6,029 nt of DNA from contig CACXLY010000107.1 of the NCBI GenBank assembly GCA_902768605.1, positions 1 to 6,029 on the forward strand, read 5' to 3'. This document shows, in pieces, positions 1 through 5,120 of the stretch (the first letter of the stretch is position 1; each line of letters starts with the position of its first letter). Made by a program: the position numbers and the translations under genes. The DNA is from an uncultured Bacteroidales bacterium. Lineage in GTDB: Bacteria; Bacteroidota; Bacteroidia; Bacteroidales; Bacteroidaceae. Below the pieces are notes generated by a model that was given only the letters and a program-made list of their open reading frames with translations, was not told where the DNA came from and made no database searches.

Positions 1-703
1 AGCGCTGTTTGAAACGGCGAGAGAGGACGATTTGAAACACGTCGCCACGCAGGCAATGCTGTATGCCGCGACGGATGTTCTCGCGATGCTCGTCGTCGGT
101 CAACGTACTTGTGCATTCGCCGACGGGATGGAAGTCGAATGCCTGATAGTTGCGGCTGGCGAGGTCGCGCTCCAGCTGGTCGAGGTCGTCCTGTTCGCCG
201 TCGGCAAGCAGCTCGATAAGCGTGAGCTCGTTGCGGAAGTGGTCGAACACGACTACATCTTTATATAATATATAGAGCATGTCGGGCGCGTCGTTTTCTG
301 GCTGTGTCTCGTCCTTGACGGCAATGTTCTCGAAGTAACGGACCGCGTTGAACGTCGTGTAGCCATACAGTCCGCAGTAGCCCACATCGTTGCCCTCGAT
401 GCTGAAGCTGCTGAGGAATTCGCTGATGAGACGTGCGGTGTCGTAGTTCTTGTCAATTTTGTGATGCTTCTCCGTGCCGTCGGGAAAACGGCAGAAACCT
501 ATGCCGTGCTCGATGCTGACACTTGCGATGGGATGAAGCGCGATGAAGGATTTTGCGTTCTCGCCGCCGTGGTAGTCGCTGCTCTCCATAAGCGCGCTCT
601 GCGGATAAGCGTCGCGCACCTTCAAATAAGCACTTACGGGTGTGATAAGGTCACCCAATACCTTCTTGCTTGCAGTGTGGAAGCGGAACTTATATGCGCT
701 CAT
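1..703 (-). CDS. trpE: Anthranilate synthase component I (TrpE), N-terminal 234 residues; 3' end beyond window
   Basis: TrpE, with the glutamine amidotransferase subunit TrpG, converts chorismate and glutamine to anthranilate, the first committed step of tryptophan synthesis in the cytoplasm. Reading the minus strand from the ATG at 703 gives 234 open codons up to the left edge. Residues 38-43 read LMESSD, matching the N-terminal LLESS element of the family that helps form the tryptophan feedback-inhibition site. Residues 220-231 read [12 protein letters not shown], a hallmark at the start of the chorismate-binding catalytic domain. The family is usually about 450-520 residues, so roughly half is missing; this is an edge cut, not a frameshift. 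The start overlaps the end of trpB by 14 nt, which suggests translational coupling. Residues 1-234 contain no tryptophan. In Bacteroidales the remaining trp genes (G, D, C, F, A) usually follow, so they are expected beyond position 1. Aminodeoxychorismate synthase (PabB) is the main alternative, but position directly after trpB and the feedback motif favour TrpE. Confidence 0.95.
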   Translation of the reverse strand, partial: MSAYKFRFHTASKKVLGDLITPVSAYLKVRDAYPQSALMESSDYHGGENAKSFIALHPIASVSIEHGIGFCRFPDGTEKHHKIDKNYDTARLISEFLSSFSIEGNDVGYCGLYGYTTFNAVRYFENIAVKDETQPENDAPDMLYILYKDVVVFDHFRNELTLIELLADGEQDDLDQLERDLASRNYQAFDFHPVGECTSTLTDDEHRENIRRGIQHCLRGDVFQIVLSRRFKQR

Positions 704-1895
704 AGTCAATTTCGTCTTTATGGTTAAGATAGGTTGCCAAGTCTTTGTCGCCTCTTCCGCTGACGGTAAGCACGACCACATCTTCTGGCTTGAACTTCAG
801 TCGTGGTAGCAGGGCGAGGGCGTGACTGCTCTCGAGGGCGGGGATGATGCCTTCGAGTCGTGTGAGTTCGAAGGCGGCTGCGAGTGCTTCATCGTCGTTG
901 ACTGCGAGGACTTTCGCCCTGCCTGTCTCGAAGAGGTTGCAGTGCATGGGGCCTGTGCCAGGGTAGTCCAAACCGGCGCTGATGCTGTAAGGCTCAATGA
1001 TTTGGCCATCGTCGGTCTGCATCACCTTGATGCGGCTGCCGTGCAGGATGCCGACAGTGCCGATGTTGAGCGACGCGGCAGTCATCTCCGTCTCCATGCC
1101 TTTGCCGCCTGCCTCGCCGAGAACAATCTTCACGCGCTCGTCGTCGAGGTAGTGGTAGATGGTGCCTGCGGCATTACTTCCGCCGCCGACGCAGGCGATG
1201 AGGTAGTCCGGCCAGTCACGACCGACCTTTTCCTGAAGCTGAAACTTTATTTCCTTGCTGATGACGCTCTGCAGCTTGGCAACCATCTCGGGGTAGGGAT
1301 GCGGCCCGACCGTGCTGCCTATTATATAAAAGGTATCGCTCGGATGGCAGCACCAGTCGCGAATCGCCTCGTTTGTTGCGTCTTTGAGTGTCTTGTTGCC
1401 GCTCTCCACGGGAAATACTTCGGCGCCCAGCATCTTCATCCGCTCTACGTTAATGTGCTGACGCTGAACGTCGAGGGCGCCCATATAGACGCGGCACGGC
1501 ATCCCCATCAGGGCGCAGACAGTAGCTGTGGCGACGCCGTGCTGGCCAGCTCCCGTCTCGGCAATGATGCGCTTCTTGCCCATACGTTGGGCCAAGAGGA
1601 TTTGTCCGATGGCATTGTTTATCTTGTGAGCGCCCGTATGGTTCAGGTCCTCGCGCTTCAGATAGAGCTGGCAGCCGTATTTTTCACTCATGCGGCGCGC
1701 ATAGTAGAGCGGGCTCGGACGGCCCACATAATCGCGCAGCAGGCTGTAATACTCCTGCAGGAACTCCTCGCTGTCTATGATTTCTTGATACTGTTCGCGC
1801 AGCGCCTCGAGCGTACCATAGAGAATCTCAGGCACGTATGCCCCGCCGAACTCTCCGTAATAGCCTTTCTTGTCAACGTGATAGCTCATATACAT
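690..1895 (-). CDS. trpB: Tryptophan synthase beta chain (TrpB)
   Basis: TrpB is the PLP-dependent subunit that condenses indole with L-serine to make L-tryptophan. It works in the cytoplasm as an alpha2-beta2 complex with TrpA, which channels indole to it. The 401-residue length is normal for the family. The N-terminus carries the family signature [13 protein letters not shown] (11-23). The PLP lysine is K91 within [12 protein letters not shown] (84-95). The catalytic glutamate is E113 in AETGAGQHG (112-120). The phosphate-binding loop is GGGSNA (237-242). No key residue is missing. The ATG at 1895 (MYMSYH) gives the longest frame, but the ATG at 1889 (MSYHVDKKG) is equally plausible because neither has a clear ribosome site. 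It is the first structural gene of the operon, starting about 25 nt after the leader terminator, and it overlaps trpE at its 3' end. Its G+C and codon use match the trpE part. It contains only two Trp residues (W181, W228). Confidence 0.98.
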   Translation of the reverse strand: MYMSYHVDKKGYYGEFGGAYVPEILYGTLEALREQYQEIIDSEEFLQEYYSLLRDYVGRPSPLYYARRMSEKYGCQLYLKREDLNHTGAHKINNAIGQILLAQRMGKKRIIAETGAGQHGVATATVCALMGMPCRVYMGALDVQRQHINVERMKMLGAEVFPVESGNKTLKDATNEAIRDWCCHPSDTFYIIGSTVGPHPYPEMVAKLQSVISKEIKFQLQEKVGRDWPDYLIACVGGGSNAAGTIYHYLDDERVKIVLGEAGGKGMETEMTAASLNIGTVGILHGSRIKVMQTDDGQIIEPYSISAGLDYPGTGPMHCNLFETGRAKVLAVNDDEALAAAFELTRLEGIIPALESSHALALLPRLKFKPEDVVVLTVSGRGDKDLATYLNHKDEIDYERI

Positions 1896-1919
1896 TATTA
1901 TATTTATAGTTTGACATTA

Positions 1920-1959
1920 TATAAAGAAAAGAGGCCCGTCGCTATCGACGAGCCTCTTT
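1920..1959 (-). terminator. Intrinsic terminator in the trp leader (attenuator hairpin)
   Basis: On the minus strand, AAAGAGGCTCGTCG (1959-1946) pairs with CGACGGGCCTCTTT (1941-1928) around an ATAG loop (1945-1942). All 14 positions pair in RNA, one as a U-G wobble (1951 with 1936). A T-rich run (TTTTCTTT) follows the stem on the minus strand. The wobble would be an A-C mismatch if transcribed from the plus strand, and the T-run lies on the minus side, so the element is oriented to stop leftward transcription just before trpB. Its position about 25 nt ahead of the trpB start and downstream of a Trp-rich leader peptide identifies it as the attenuator, not the end of the upstream gene. Confidence 0.93.
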
Positions 1960-1978
1960 CTTATGCTTTTGACAATAT

Positions 1979-2023
1979 GCAACGGCTACGTGCTTCGCGA
2001 CTAAACTAATCTCGAATCACGCC
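1979..2023 (-). promoter_or_regulatory. trp leader antiterminator/anti-antiterminator region (segments 1 and 2)
   Basis: Segment 1 (2023-2013, GGCGTGATTCG) can pair with segment 2 (1997-1984, CGAAGCACGTAGCC): UUCG with CGAA, GUG with CAC, and GGC with GCC, interrupted by one A-G mismatch and a 3-nt bulge, around a 15-nt loop containing the leader stop codon. Segment 2 can instead pair with the 5' arm of the terminator, ACGUAGCC (1991-1984) with GGCUCGU (1954-1948), giving seven pairs with one bulged U. A further option is GCCGUUGC (1986-1979) with GCGACGGGC in the 3' arm, giving eight pairs with one bulge. Segment 1 starts inside the last Trp codon, so a ribosome stalled there would free segment 2. 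Pairings were found by eye and no folding energies were computed. Confidence 0.7.
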
Positions 2024-2048
2024 ACCACCAATTGTTAATTGTCATCAT
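2001..2048 (-). CDS. trpL: trp operon leader peptide (15 residues, three consecutive Trp codons)
   Basis: The minus strand from 2048 reads MMTINNWWWRDSRLV followed by TAG. Codons 7-9 (2030-2022) are TGG TGG TGG. Three Trp codons in a 15-codon frame, against two in the 401 codons of trpB and none in the first 234 of trpE, mark this as a charged-tRNA sensor and not a functional protein. It begins about 20-25 nt after the predicted transcription start and ends about 40 nt before the terminator stem. This spacing places a ribosome stalled on the Trp codons over segment 1 of the leader RNA, and a ribosome paused at the stop codon over segment 2. Translation could begin at either of two adjacent ATGs (2048 or 2045). 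No Shine-Dalgarno sequence is visible; the upstream bases are A-rich, as is usual in Bacteroidota. The gene symbol is assigned by functional analogy to enterobacterial trpL, not by sequence homology. Confidence 0.9.
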   Translation of the reverse strand: MMTINNWWWRDSRLV

Positions 2049-2075
2049 GTTTATACTTTTTGTTGTTTTGCGATG

Positions 2076-2106
2076 CAAAGTTACGTTTTTATTTTTATTT
2101 GCAAAA
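2076..2106 (-). promoter_or_regulatory. Probable trp operon promoter (Bacteroidota TTTG / TAnnTTTG type)
   Basis: The minus strand has TAACTTTG at 2083-2076, an exact match to the Bacteroidota -7 consensus TAnnTTTG. It is preceded after 18 nt by TTTG (2105-2102), matching the -33 element. The expected transcript start is near 2070, giving a leader of about 175 nt before trpB that contains the leader peptide and attenuator. No palindromic repressor site overlapping the boxes was seen, so attenuation may be the main control. Confidence 0.8.
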
Positions 2107-2189
2107 CATTTTCTTCTTTTTTTTCAAGGAAAATAGCTTTTTCTGTCATTTTGTTAGGGAAAAGGCTGAAAAGCGAGCATAGCTCAAGT
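2107..2189. other. A/T-rich non-coding stretch between the trp promoter and the repeat block
   Basis: No credible reading frame is present. The stretch holds a polypyrimidine run (T-rich at 2109-2124) and a very short hairpin on the minus strand, GAGC-TAT-GCTC (2185-2175), followed by GCTTTT. This could be a weak 3' end for the SIMPL transcript, but a four-pair stem is too little to call a terminator. Confidence 0.4.
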
Positions 2190-2249
2190 AAATAACTAAA
2201 TTACCAAATCGTAAATAAATCGTAAATAGTAAATCGTCAAATCGTAAAT
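2190..2249. repeat. 60-bp direct repeat, copy 1
   Basis: This copy matches 2301-2360 at 59 of 60 positions; the only difference is C at 2205 against T at 2316. The copies are offset by 111 bp. Internally it is built from degenerate short units, with AAATCGT at 2206, 2217, 2231 and 2239. It lies between the SIMPL gene and the trp promoter and shows no coding potential. Confidence 0.95.
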
Positions 2250-2300
2250 ACTCAAGATAAATTCGTGCAATTCGTGGTTGCTAATCTCGTTCCGCCTTGG
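2250..2300. other. 51-bp spacer between direct repeats, with a 9-bp tandem AATTCGTG(C/G)
   Basis: The spacer contains AATTCGTGC (2260-2268) immediately followed by AATTCGTGG (2269-2277), and then TTGCTAATCTCGTTCC. It is more mixed in base composition than the flanking repeats. No frame, hairpin or promoter box was found. Confidence 0.6.
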
Positions 2301-2360
2301 AAATAACTAAATTACTAAATCGTAAATAAATCGTAAATAGTAAATCGTCAAATCGTAAAT
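2301..2360. repeat. 60-bp direct repeat, copy 2
   Basis: This is the second copy of the 2190-2249 repeat, with AAATCGT units at 2317, 2328, 2342 and 2350. It ends only 3 nt from the stop codon of the SIMPL-domain gene, so it forms the immediate 3' untranslated sequence of that gene. There are no terminal inverted repeats or target-site duplications to suggest an insertion sequence. Confidence 0.95.
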
Positions 2361-2363
2361 TAC

Positions 2364-3083
2364 TTAGTCTTTAAGGTAATACACGATTGTTGTGACGACG
2401 CGGACGTTCTTGAGCCAAGGCGTGTTCTGGTCGCGGTCATTGATGCTGAACTGTCCCTGGTCGGCCGTGCGAATCTTGCCGAGCTCGCTGTCGGAGTCCT
2501 TGGCAAACTGTTCCGCAGTCTTGCGCGCGTTCTTTGTGGCTTCGGCAATCATCTCGGGCTTGATCTCGTTGAGGCCAGTGAACTCATAGGTCACGGGCGA
2601 CTCCTCGCCGTACTCGTTGCCGACGATAGTGACGCCTTCGCGCATCAGGCTGGCCTGTTTGCTCACCAGTTTGCGCACGAGGTCCACGTTCTTGCTCACT
2701 ACTGTCACCACGCAGTTGGCTTTGTAGCGGTAGCGAACCGTCTCGCTCGAGTAGCTCATGTTGGCTTGCTGGTCCACCATGACAGGCGGCGCGAGCGATA
2801 TCTCCTCGTCGGTGATGCCGTTCTTCTTGAGGAAGTCCACGATGACGCGGTTGTCTTTCTCGATGCAGTTGTAGATTTCCGACGGGTCGTTGCCCAGTTC
2901 CTTGAACTTGAGCGGCCATGTTGCCTTGTTGGCTTTCACCTCTTTTTCCGAGAGACCCTTGGCCGTCACGGTGCGGTCCATCTCCTTGAACTGCACGATA
3001 CCTTTCTTGATGGCTCCTCCTGCCAGGAAGAGACCGATGGCGAGAATCAGCGCCTCGCCCACGTACTTGAATCTGTTCGACAT
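2364..3083 (-). CDS. SIMPL domain-containing (DUF541) membrane-anchored protein
   Basis: This 239-residue protein has an uncleaved-looking N-terminal membrane helix at about residues 9-25 (EALILAIGLFLAGGAIKKG) and a SIMPL/DUF541 domain from about residue 38 to the end. Recognisable family elements are VTAKGLSEKEVKANKA (39 onward), the helix ATKNARKTAEQFAKDSDSELGKI-type segment (182-204, with the typical alternating Ala/Arg/Ala pattern and LGKI end), and the C-terminal beta strand VRVVTTIVYYL (227-237). The positive N-terminus before the helix predicts that the domain faces the periplasm. Members include E. coli YggE and Bacteroidota homologues; their function is poorly defined, with links to oxidative stress and outer-surface proteins reported for relatives. 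The ATG at 3083 is the only start that includes the membrane helix. The gene is divergent from the TPR regulator and co-directional with, but separately promoted from, the trp operon. No catalytic residues are known for the family. Confidence 0.88.
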   Translation of the reverse strand: MSNRFKYVGEALILAIGLFLAGGAIKKGIVQFKEMDRTVTAKGLSEKEVKANKATWPLKFKELGNDPSEIYNCIEKDNRVIVDFLKKNGITDEEISLAPPVMVDQQANMSYSSETVRYRYKANCVVTVVSKNVDLVRKLVSKQASLMREGVTIVGNEYGEESPVTYEFTGLNEIKPEMIAEATKNARKTAEQFAKDSDSELGKIRTADQGQFSINDRDQNTPWLKNVRVVTTIVYYLKD

Positions 3084-3132
3084 GATGTGTGAAGTTTTTT
3101 CTGTTAATGTTTCATTTCTTGCATTTCGAGCG

Positions 3133-3140
3133 TAAAGTTA
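3133..3140 (-). promoter_or_regulatory. Possible -7 box of the SIMPL-domain gene
   Basis: The minus strand reads TAACTTTA, seven of eight positions shared with TAnnTTTG counting the free ones. It lies 49 nt upstream of the ATG at 3083. The -33 position offers only a T-run (3160-3157, TTTT) at slightly short spacing, so the call is tentative. Confidence 0.45.
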
Positions 3141-3190
3141 GCACTTTTTTCCCGATAAAACCTTTCGTTGTAGATAATAAAATAAGGAAT

Positions 3191-3258
3191 ATGATAAATT
3201 TTATGTATGATAAGCGGGAAATGATAAATCATTTGGCATTAATGATAAATGATAAATC
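3191..3258. repeat. ATGATAAAT repeat array with embedded palindrome in the divergent region
   Basis: ATGATAAAT occurs at 3191, 3221, 3242 and 3249 (the last two overlap by two bases), with an imperfect copy ATGATAAGC at 3207. The copy at 3221 is part of a perfect inverted repeat, AAATGAT-AA-ATCATTT (3219-3234). The array lies just upstream of the probable TPR regulator promoter and about 50 bp or more upstream of the SIMPL -7 box. This is the usual placement for operator or activator sites. Binding by any protein is inference. Confidence 0.6.
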
Positions 3259-3270
3259 AGGAAAAGGTTG

Positions 3271-3278
3271 TAAATTTG
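3271..3278 (+). promoter_or_regulatory. Probable -7 box of the TPR/AraC regulator gene
   Basis: TAAATTTG is an exact match to TAnnTTTG and lies 63 nt upstream of the preferred ATG at 3342. The expected start of transcription is near 3285. No TTTG is present at the -33 distance (the region holds the ATGATAAAT repeats instead), which fits a promoter that needs an activator. Confidence 0.6.
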
Positions 3279-3341
3279 CAGCAGCATTTCCGATGAAATG
3301 ACGCAAAAAAGACAAAAATCCATTAGCCGTTGAACAATCGA

Positions 3342-5021
3342 ATGAAGCGAATTATACCATACATCATCCTGTTTGTCTGCCTCCTCCTGGCTGTGCCGAT
3401 GCAGGCGCAGACGTCGGAGAGCGAGCAGATGAAGCGATATGCCGACGAATATGCCGAATGCGAGAACGTGAGCAGCCGCTTGCGCCTTGCCAACGACTTC
3501 TTCTCCTACCTCCTCAAGATACAGTACATCGACGAACCCATTGCCTTTCCCGAAGGGTCGCACATCGATTCCGTCGATGTCAATGTCTATTATTATATAG
3601 CAGAATACTGCTATGGCGAGGCCGACTATCAGTCTGCTGTGGACTATTGCATCCGTGCCACGCATTGTATGGGTGTGGTGGACGACGTGTCGAAGAGCGA
3701 CGTCTATGCCCTCCTGGGAGCTGCCTACTTCCGTCAGAGCGCGTTCGACAAGGCTGTTGCCGCCCTGAATAAGTGCTACGAGCTGGACAAGAATATAGGC
3801 GACTTCGACCGCATGAGCTCCACCCTGAACAGCATCGCCAGCGTCTTTGTGGCAGCAGGCAAACCCGACGAGGCGGAGAAATACATTCAGGAGGCCATCG
3901 CAGCCAACAGCCTCACCGAGAACCTTTCGCGCCGCGCCGTGCTCTACGGCACAGCCTCCGAGCTGTACCGTTCGCTCGACGATGCGCAGCAGTCGCTGGA
4001 GTATGCCCAGAAGGCTTGCGACGTTGAGCGGCATTTGGGCGACAGCGCCCGCATCGGTGTGCGCCTGTCGCAGCTGGCCAGCGCGCAGTTGGCGCTCCAG
4101 AAGATAGCCGATGCCCGCCGCTCGCTCCGCGATGCCATCCCTCTCTTGCTTGGCAGCGGCAACCTCCACTCCTGGGGTATATGCCAGAACCAGCTGGGCG
4201 ACATCCTGTCCAGCGAGGGCAAGAACGACGAGGCGGCCGAGTGCTACCTCGAGGCTGCCATGCTCTTCCTCAAGCAGGGAGATATGTATAATGAACTGCA
4301 CGCGCGCGAGGGACTCTATAATGCCACGAAAGCCTCGTCGCCCAATGAGGCCATGATGCACCTGGAGCGTGCAAACCTTTTGCGCGACTCCATCTATCAT
4401 CACGAGACGAGCGAGGCGATGAGCAAGTATAATGCCATCTACTACAACGACATCCTGCAGAAGGAGAAGGAGCGCGCGGAGCGCAGGCAGCGGACTGTCC
4501 TGATAAGTGTCGTCGTAGCAGGCGTAGTGCTGCTCTTCCTCATCGGCCTGGCGATACATGTCATTTACCGCCGCCACAGGAAAAAGGTGAGAGAATACGA
4601 ACAGGATATCAGTTCGCTGCAAGACCAGTTCAGCGAGGTCAACCGTCAGTACCAGAACGTGGTGACGGACATAAAGCAGGGCTCCGACACGATGACCGAC
4701 GACGACAAGGAGTTCCTCTCCAAGCTGGCCGACGCCATCTGTGCAGAGGCAGAGAGGGGCGTCACGGACATCGACTCAATAGCTGCGAAGATGCACACCA
4801 ACTCGGTCACCCTCCACCGTCGCCTCTCGCAGATTCTCTCCGTCACCCTCAAGACCTATATCCTGCAGGTACGCATGGACAAGGCAAAATACCTCCTGCA
4901 GAACTACCGCGACATCACCATCACCGAGGTGGCCGAAAAATGCGGCTACTCGCAGCTGCCCAACTTCACCAGGGCATTCAAGAACTACTATGGCATGATG
5001 CCATCAGAGATGAGAACATAA
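3342..5021 (+). CDS. Membrane-spanning TPR protein with C-terminal AraC-type DNA-binding domain
   Basis: This 559-residue protein appears to be a one-component transmembrane regulator. Residues 1-22 are a signal peptide (MKRIIPYIILFVCLLLAVPMQA). About six TPR-like helix pairs follow at roughly 83-111, 121-150, 159-189, 199-229, 239-269 and 279-309, with a less clear one at 317-349. A membrane helix spans about 385-409 and is followed by basic RRHRKK. A likely coiled coil covers 415-445. The C-terminal domain (about 451-559) has the two helix-turn-helix units of the AraC family: 476-499 and 525-554, ending in GYSQLPNFTRAFKNYYGMMPSEMR. The topology implies a periplasmic TPR sensor and a cytoplasmic DNA-binding end. 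The same C-terminal type ends Bacteroidota hybrid two-component systems, but here there is no kinase or receiver domain. A TTG at 3330 extends the frame by four residues; the ATG at 3342 is preferred because it begins a textbook signal peptide. The ligand and target genes are unknown; the BspA-like gene 99 bp downstream is the obvious candidate. The gene is G+C-rich. Confidence 0.88.
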   Translation: MKRIIPYIILFVCLLLAVPMQAQTSESEQMKRYADEYAECENVSSRLRLANDFFSYLLKIQYIDEPIAFPEGSHIDSVDVNVYYYIAEYCYGEADYQSAVDYCIRATHCMGVVDDVSKSDVYALLGAAYFRQSAFDKAVAALNKCYELDKNIGDFDRMSSTLNSIASVFVAAGKPDEAEKYIQEAIAANSLTENLSRRAVLYGTASELYRSLDDAQQSLEYAQKACDVERHLGDSARIGVRLSQLASAQLALQKIADARRSLRDAIPLLLGSGNLHSWGICQNQLGDILSSEGKNDEAAECYLEAAMLFLKQGDMYNELHAREGLYNATKASSPNEAMMHLERANLLRDSIYHHETSEAMSKYNAIYYNDILQKEKERAERRQRTVLISVVVAGVVLLFLIGLAIHVIYRRHRKKVREYEQDISSLQDQFSEVNRQYQNVVTDIKQGSDTMTDDDKEFLSKLADAICAEAERGVTDIDSIAAKMHTNSVTLHRRLSQILSVTLKTYILQVRMDKAKYLLQNYRDITITEVAEKCGYSQLPNFTRAFKNYYGMMPSEMRT

Positions 5022-5120
5022 ACCTCAAAACGTGTAGTTTCCAGGCGACACACGGAAGCCTTGCAGACTATTCCTAACGAAACATCAATTAACATTATTT
5101 CAATAACTTAATTTATCATC

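Noticed and set aside
261..276. A/T-rich TATATTATATA-like sequence inside trpE as a possible internal promoter
   Set aside because: It encodes the in-frame LYILYK segment; similar TAT/ATA codon runs occur inside trpB and the TPR gene, and no TAnnTTTG box is present.
1873..1917. 14-codon frame on the minus strand ([14 protein letters not shown]) overlapping the trpB start
   Set aside because: It is out of frame with trpB, downstream of the attenuator, and has no Trp codons or structure. It is probably chance in A/T-rich DNA.
822..2009. Long 395-codon open frame on the plus strand
   Set aside because: It is antisense to trpB over nearly its full length and runs into the attenuator; its translation has no recognisable domain, and trpB has every catalytic motif.
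2190..2360. Possible CRISPR array
   Set aside because: There are only two copies, the 60-bp unit is too long and internally repetitive, and no cas genes are nearby.
3330..3341. TTG start adding four residues to the TPR/AraC protein
   Set aside because: The ATG at 3342 directly begins a standard signal peptide (MKRII...), while the TTG adds non-typical NNR residues in front.
3201..4622. Long 473-codon open frame on the minus strand
   Set aside because: It lies antisense to the TPR/AraC gene in G+C-rich DNA where reverse frames stay open by codon bias. The product resembles no family and it would span the divergent promoter region.
5026..5058. Possible terminator after the TPR/AraC gene (CGTGT ... 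ACACG)
   Set aside because: The stem is only five pairs with a 14-nt loop and no T-run follows.
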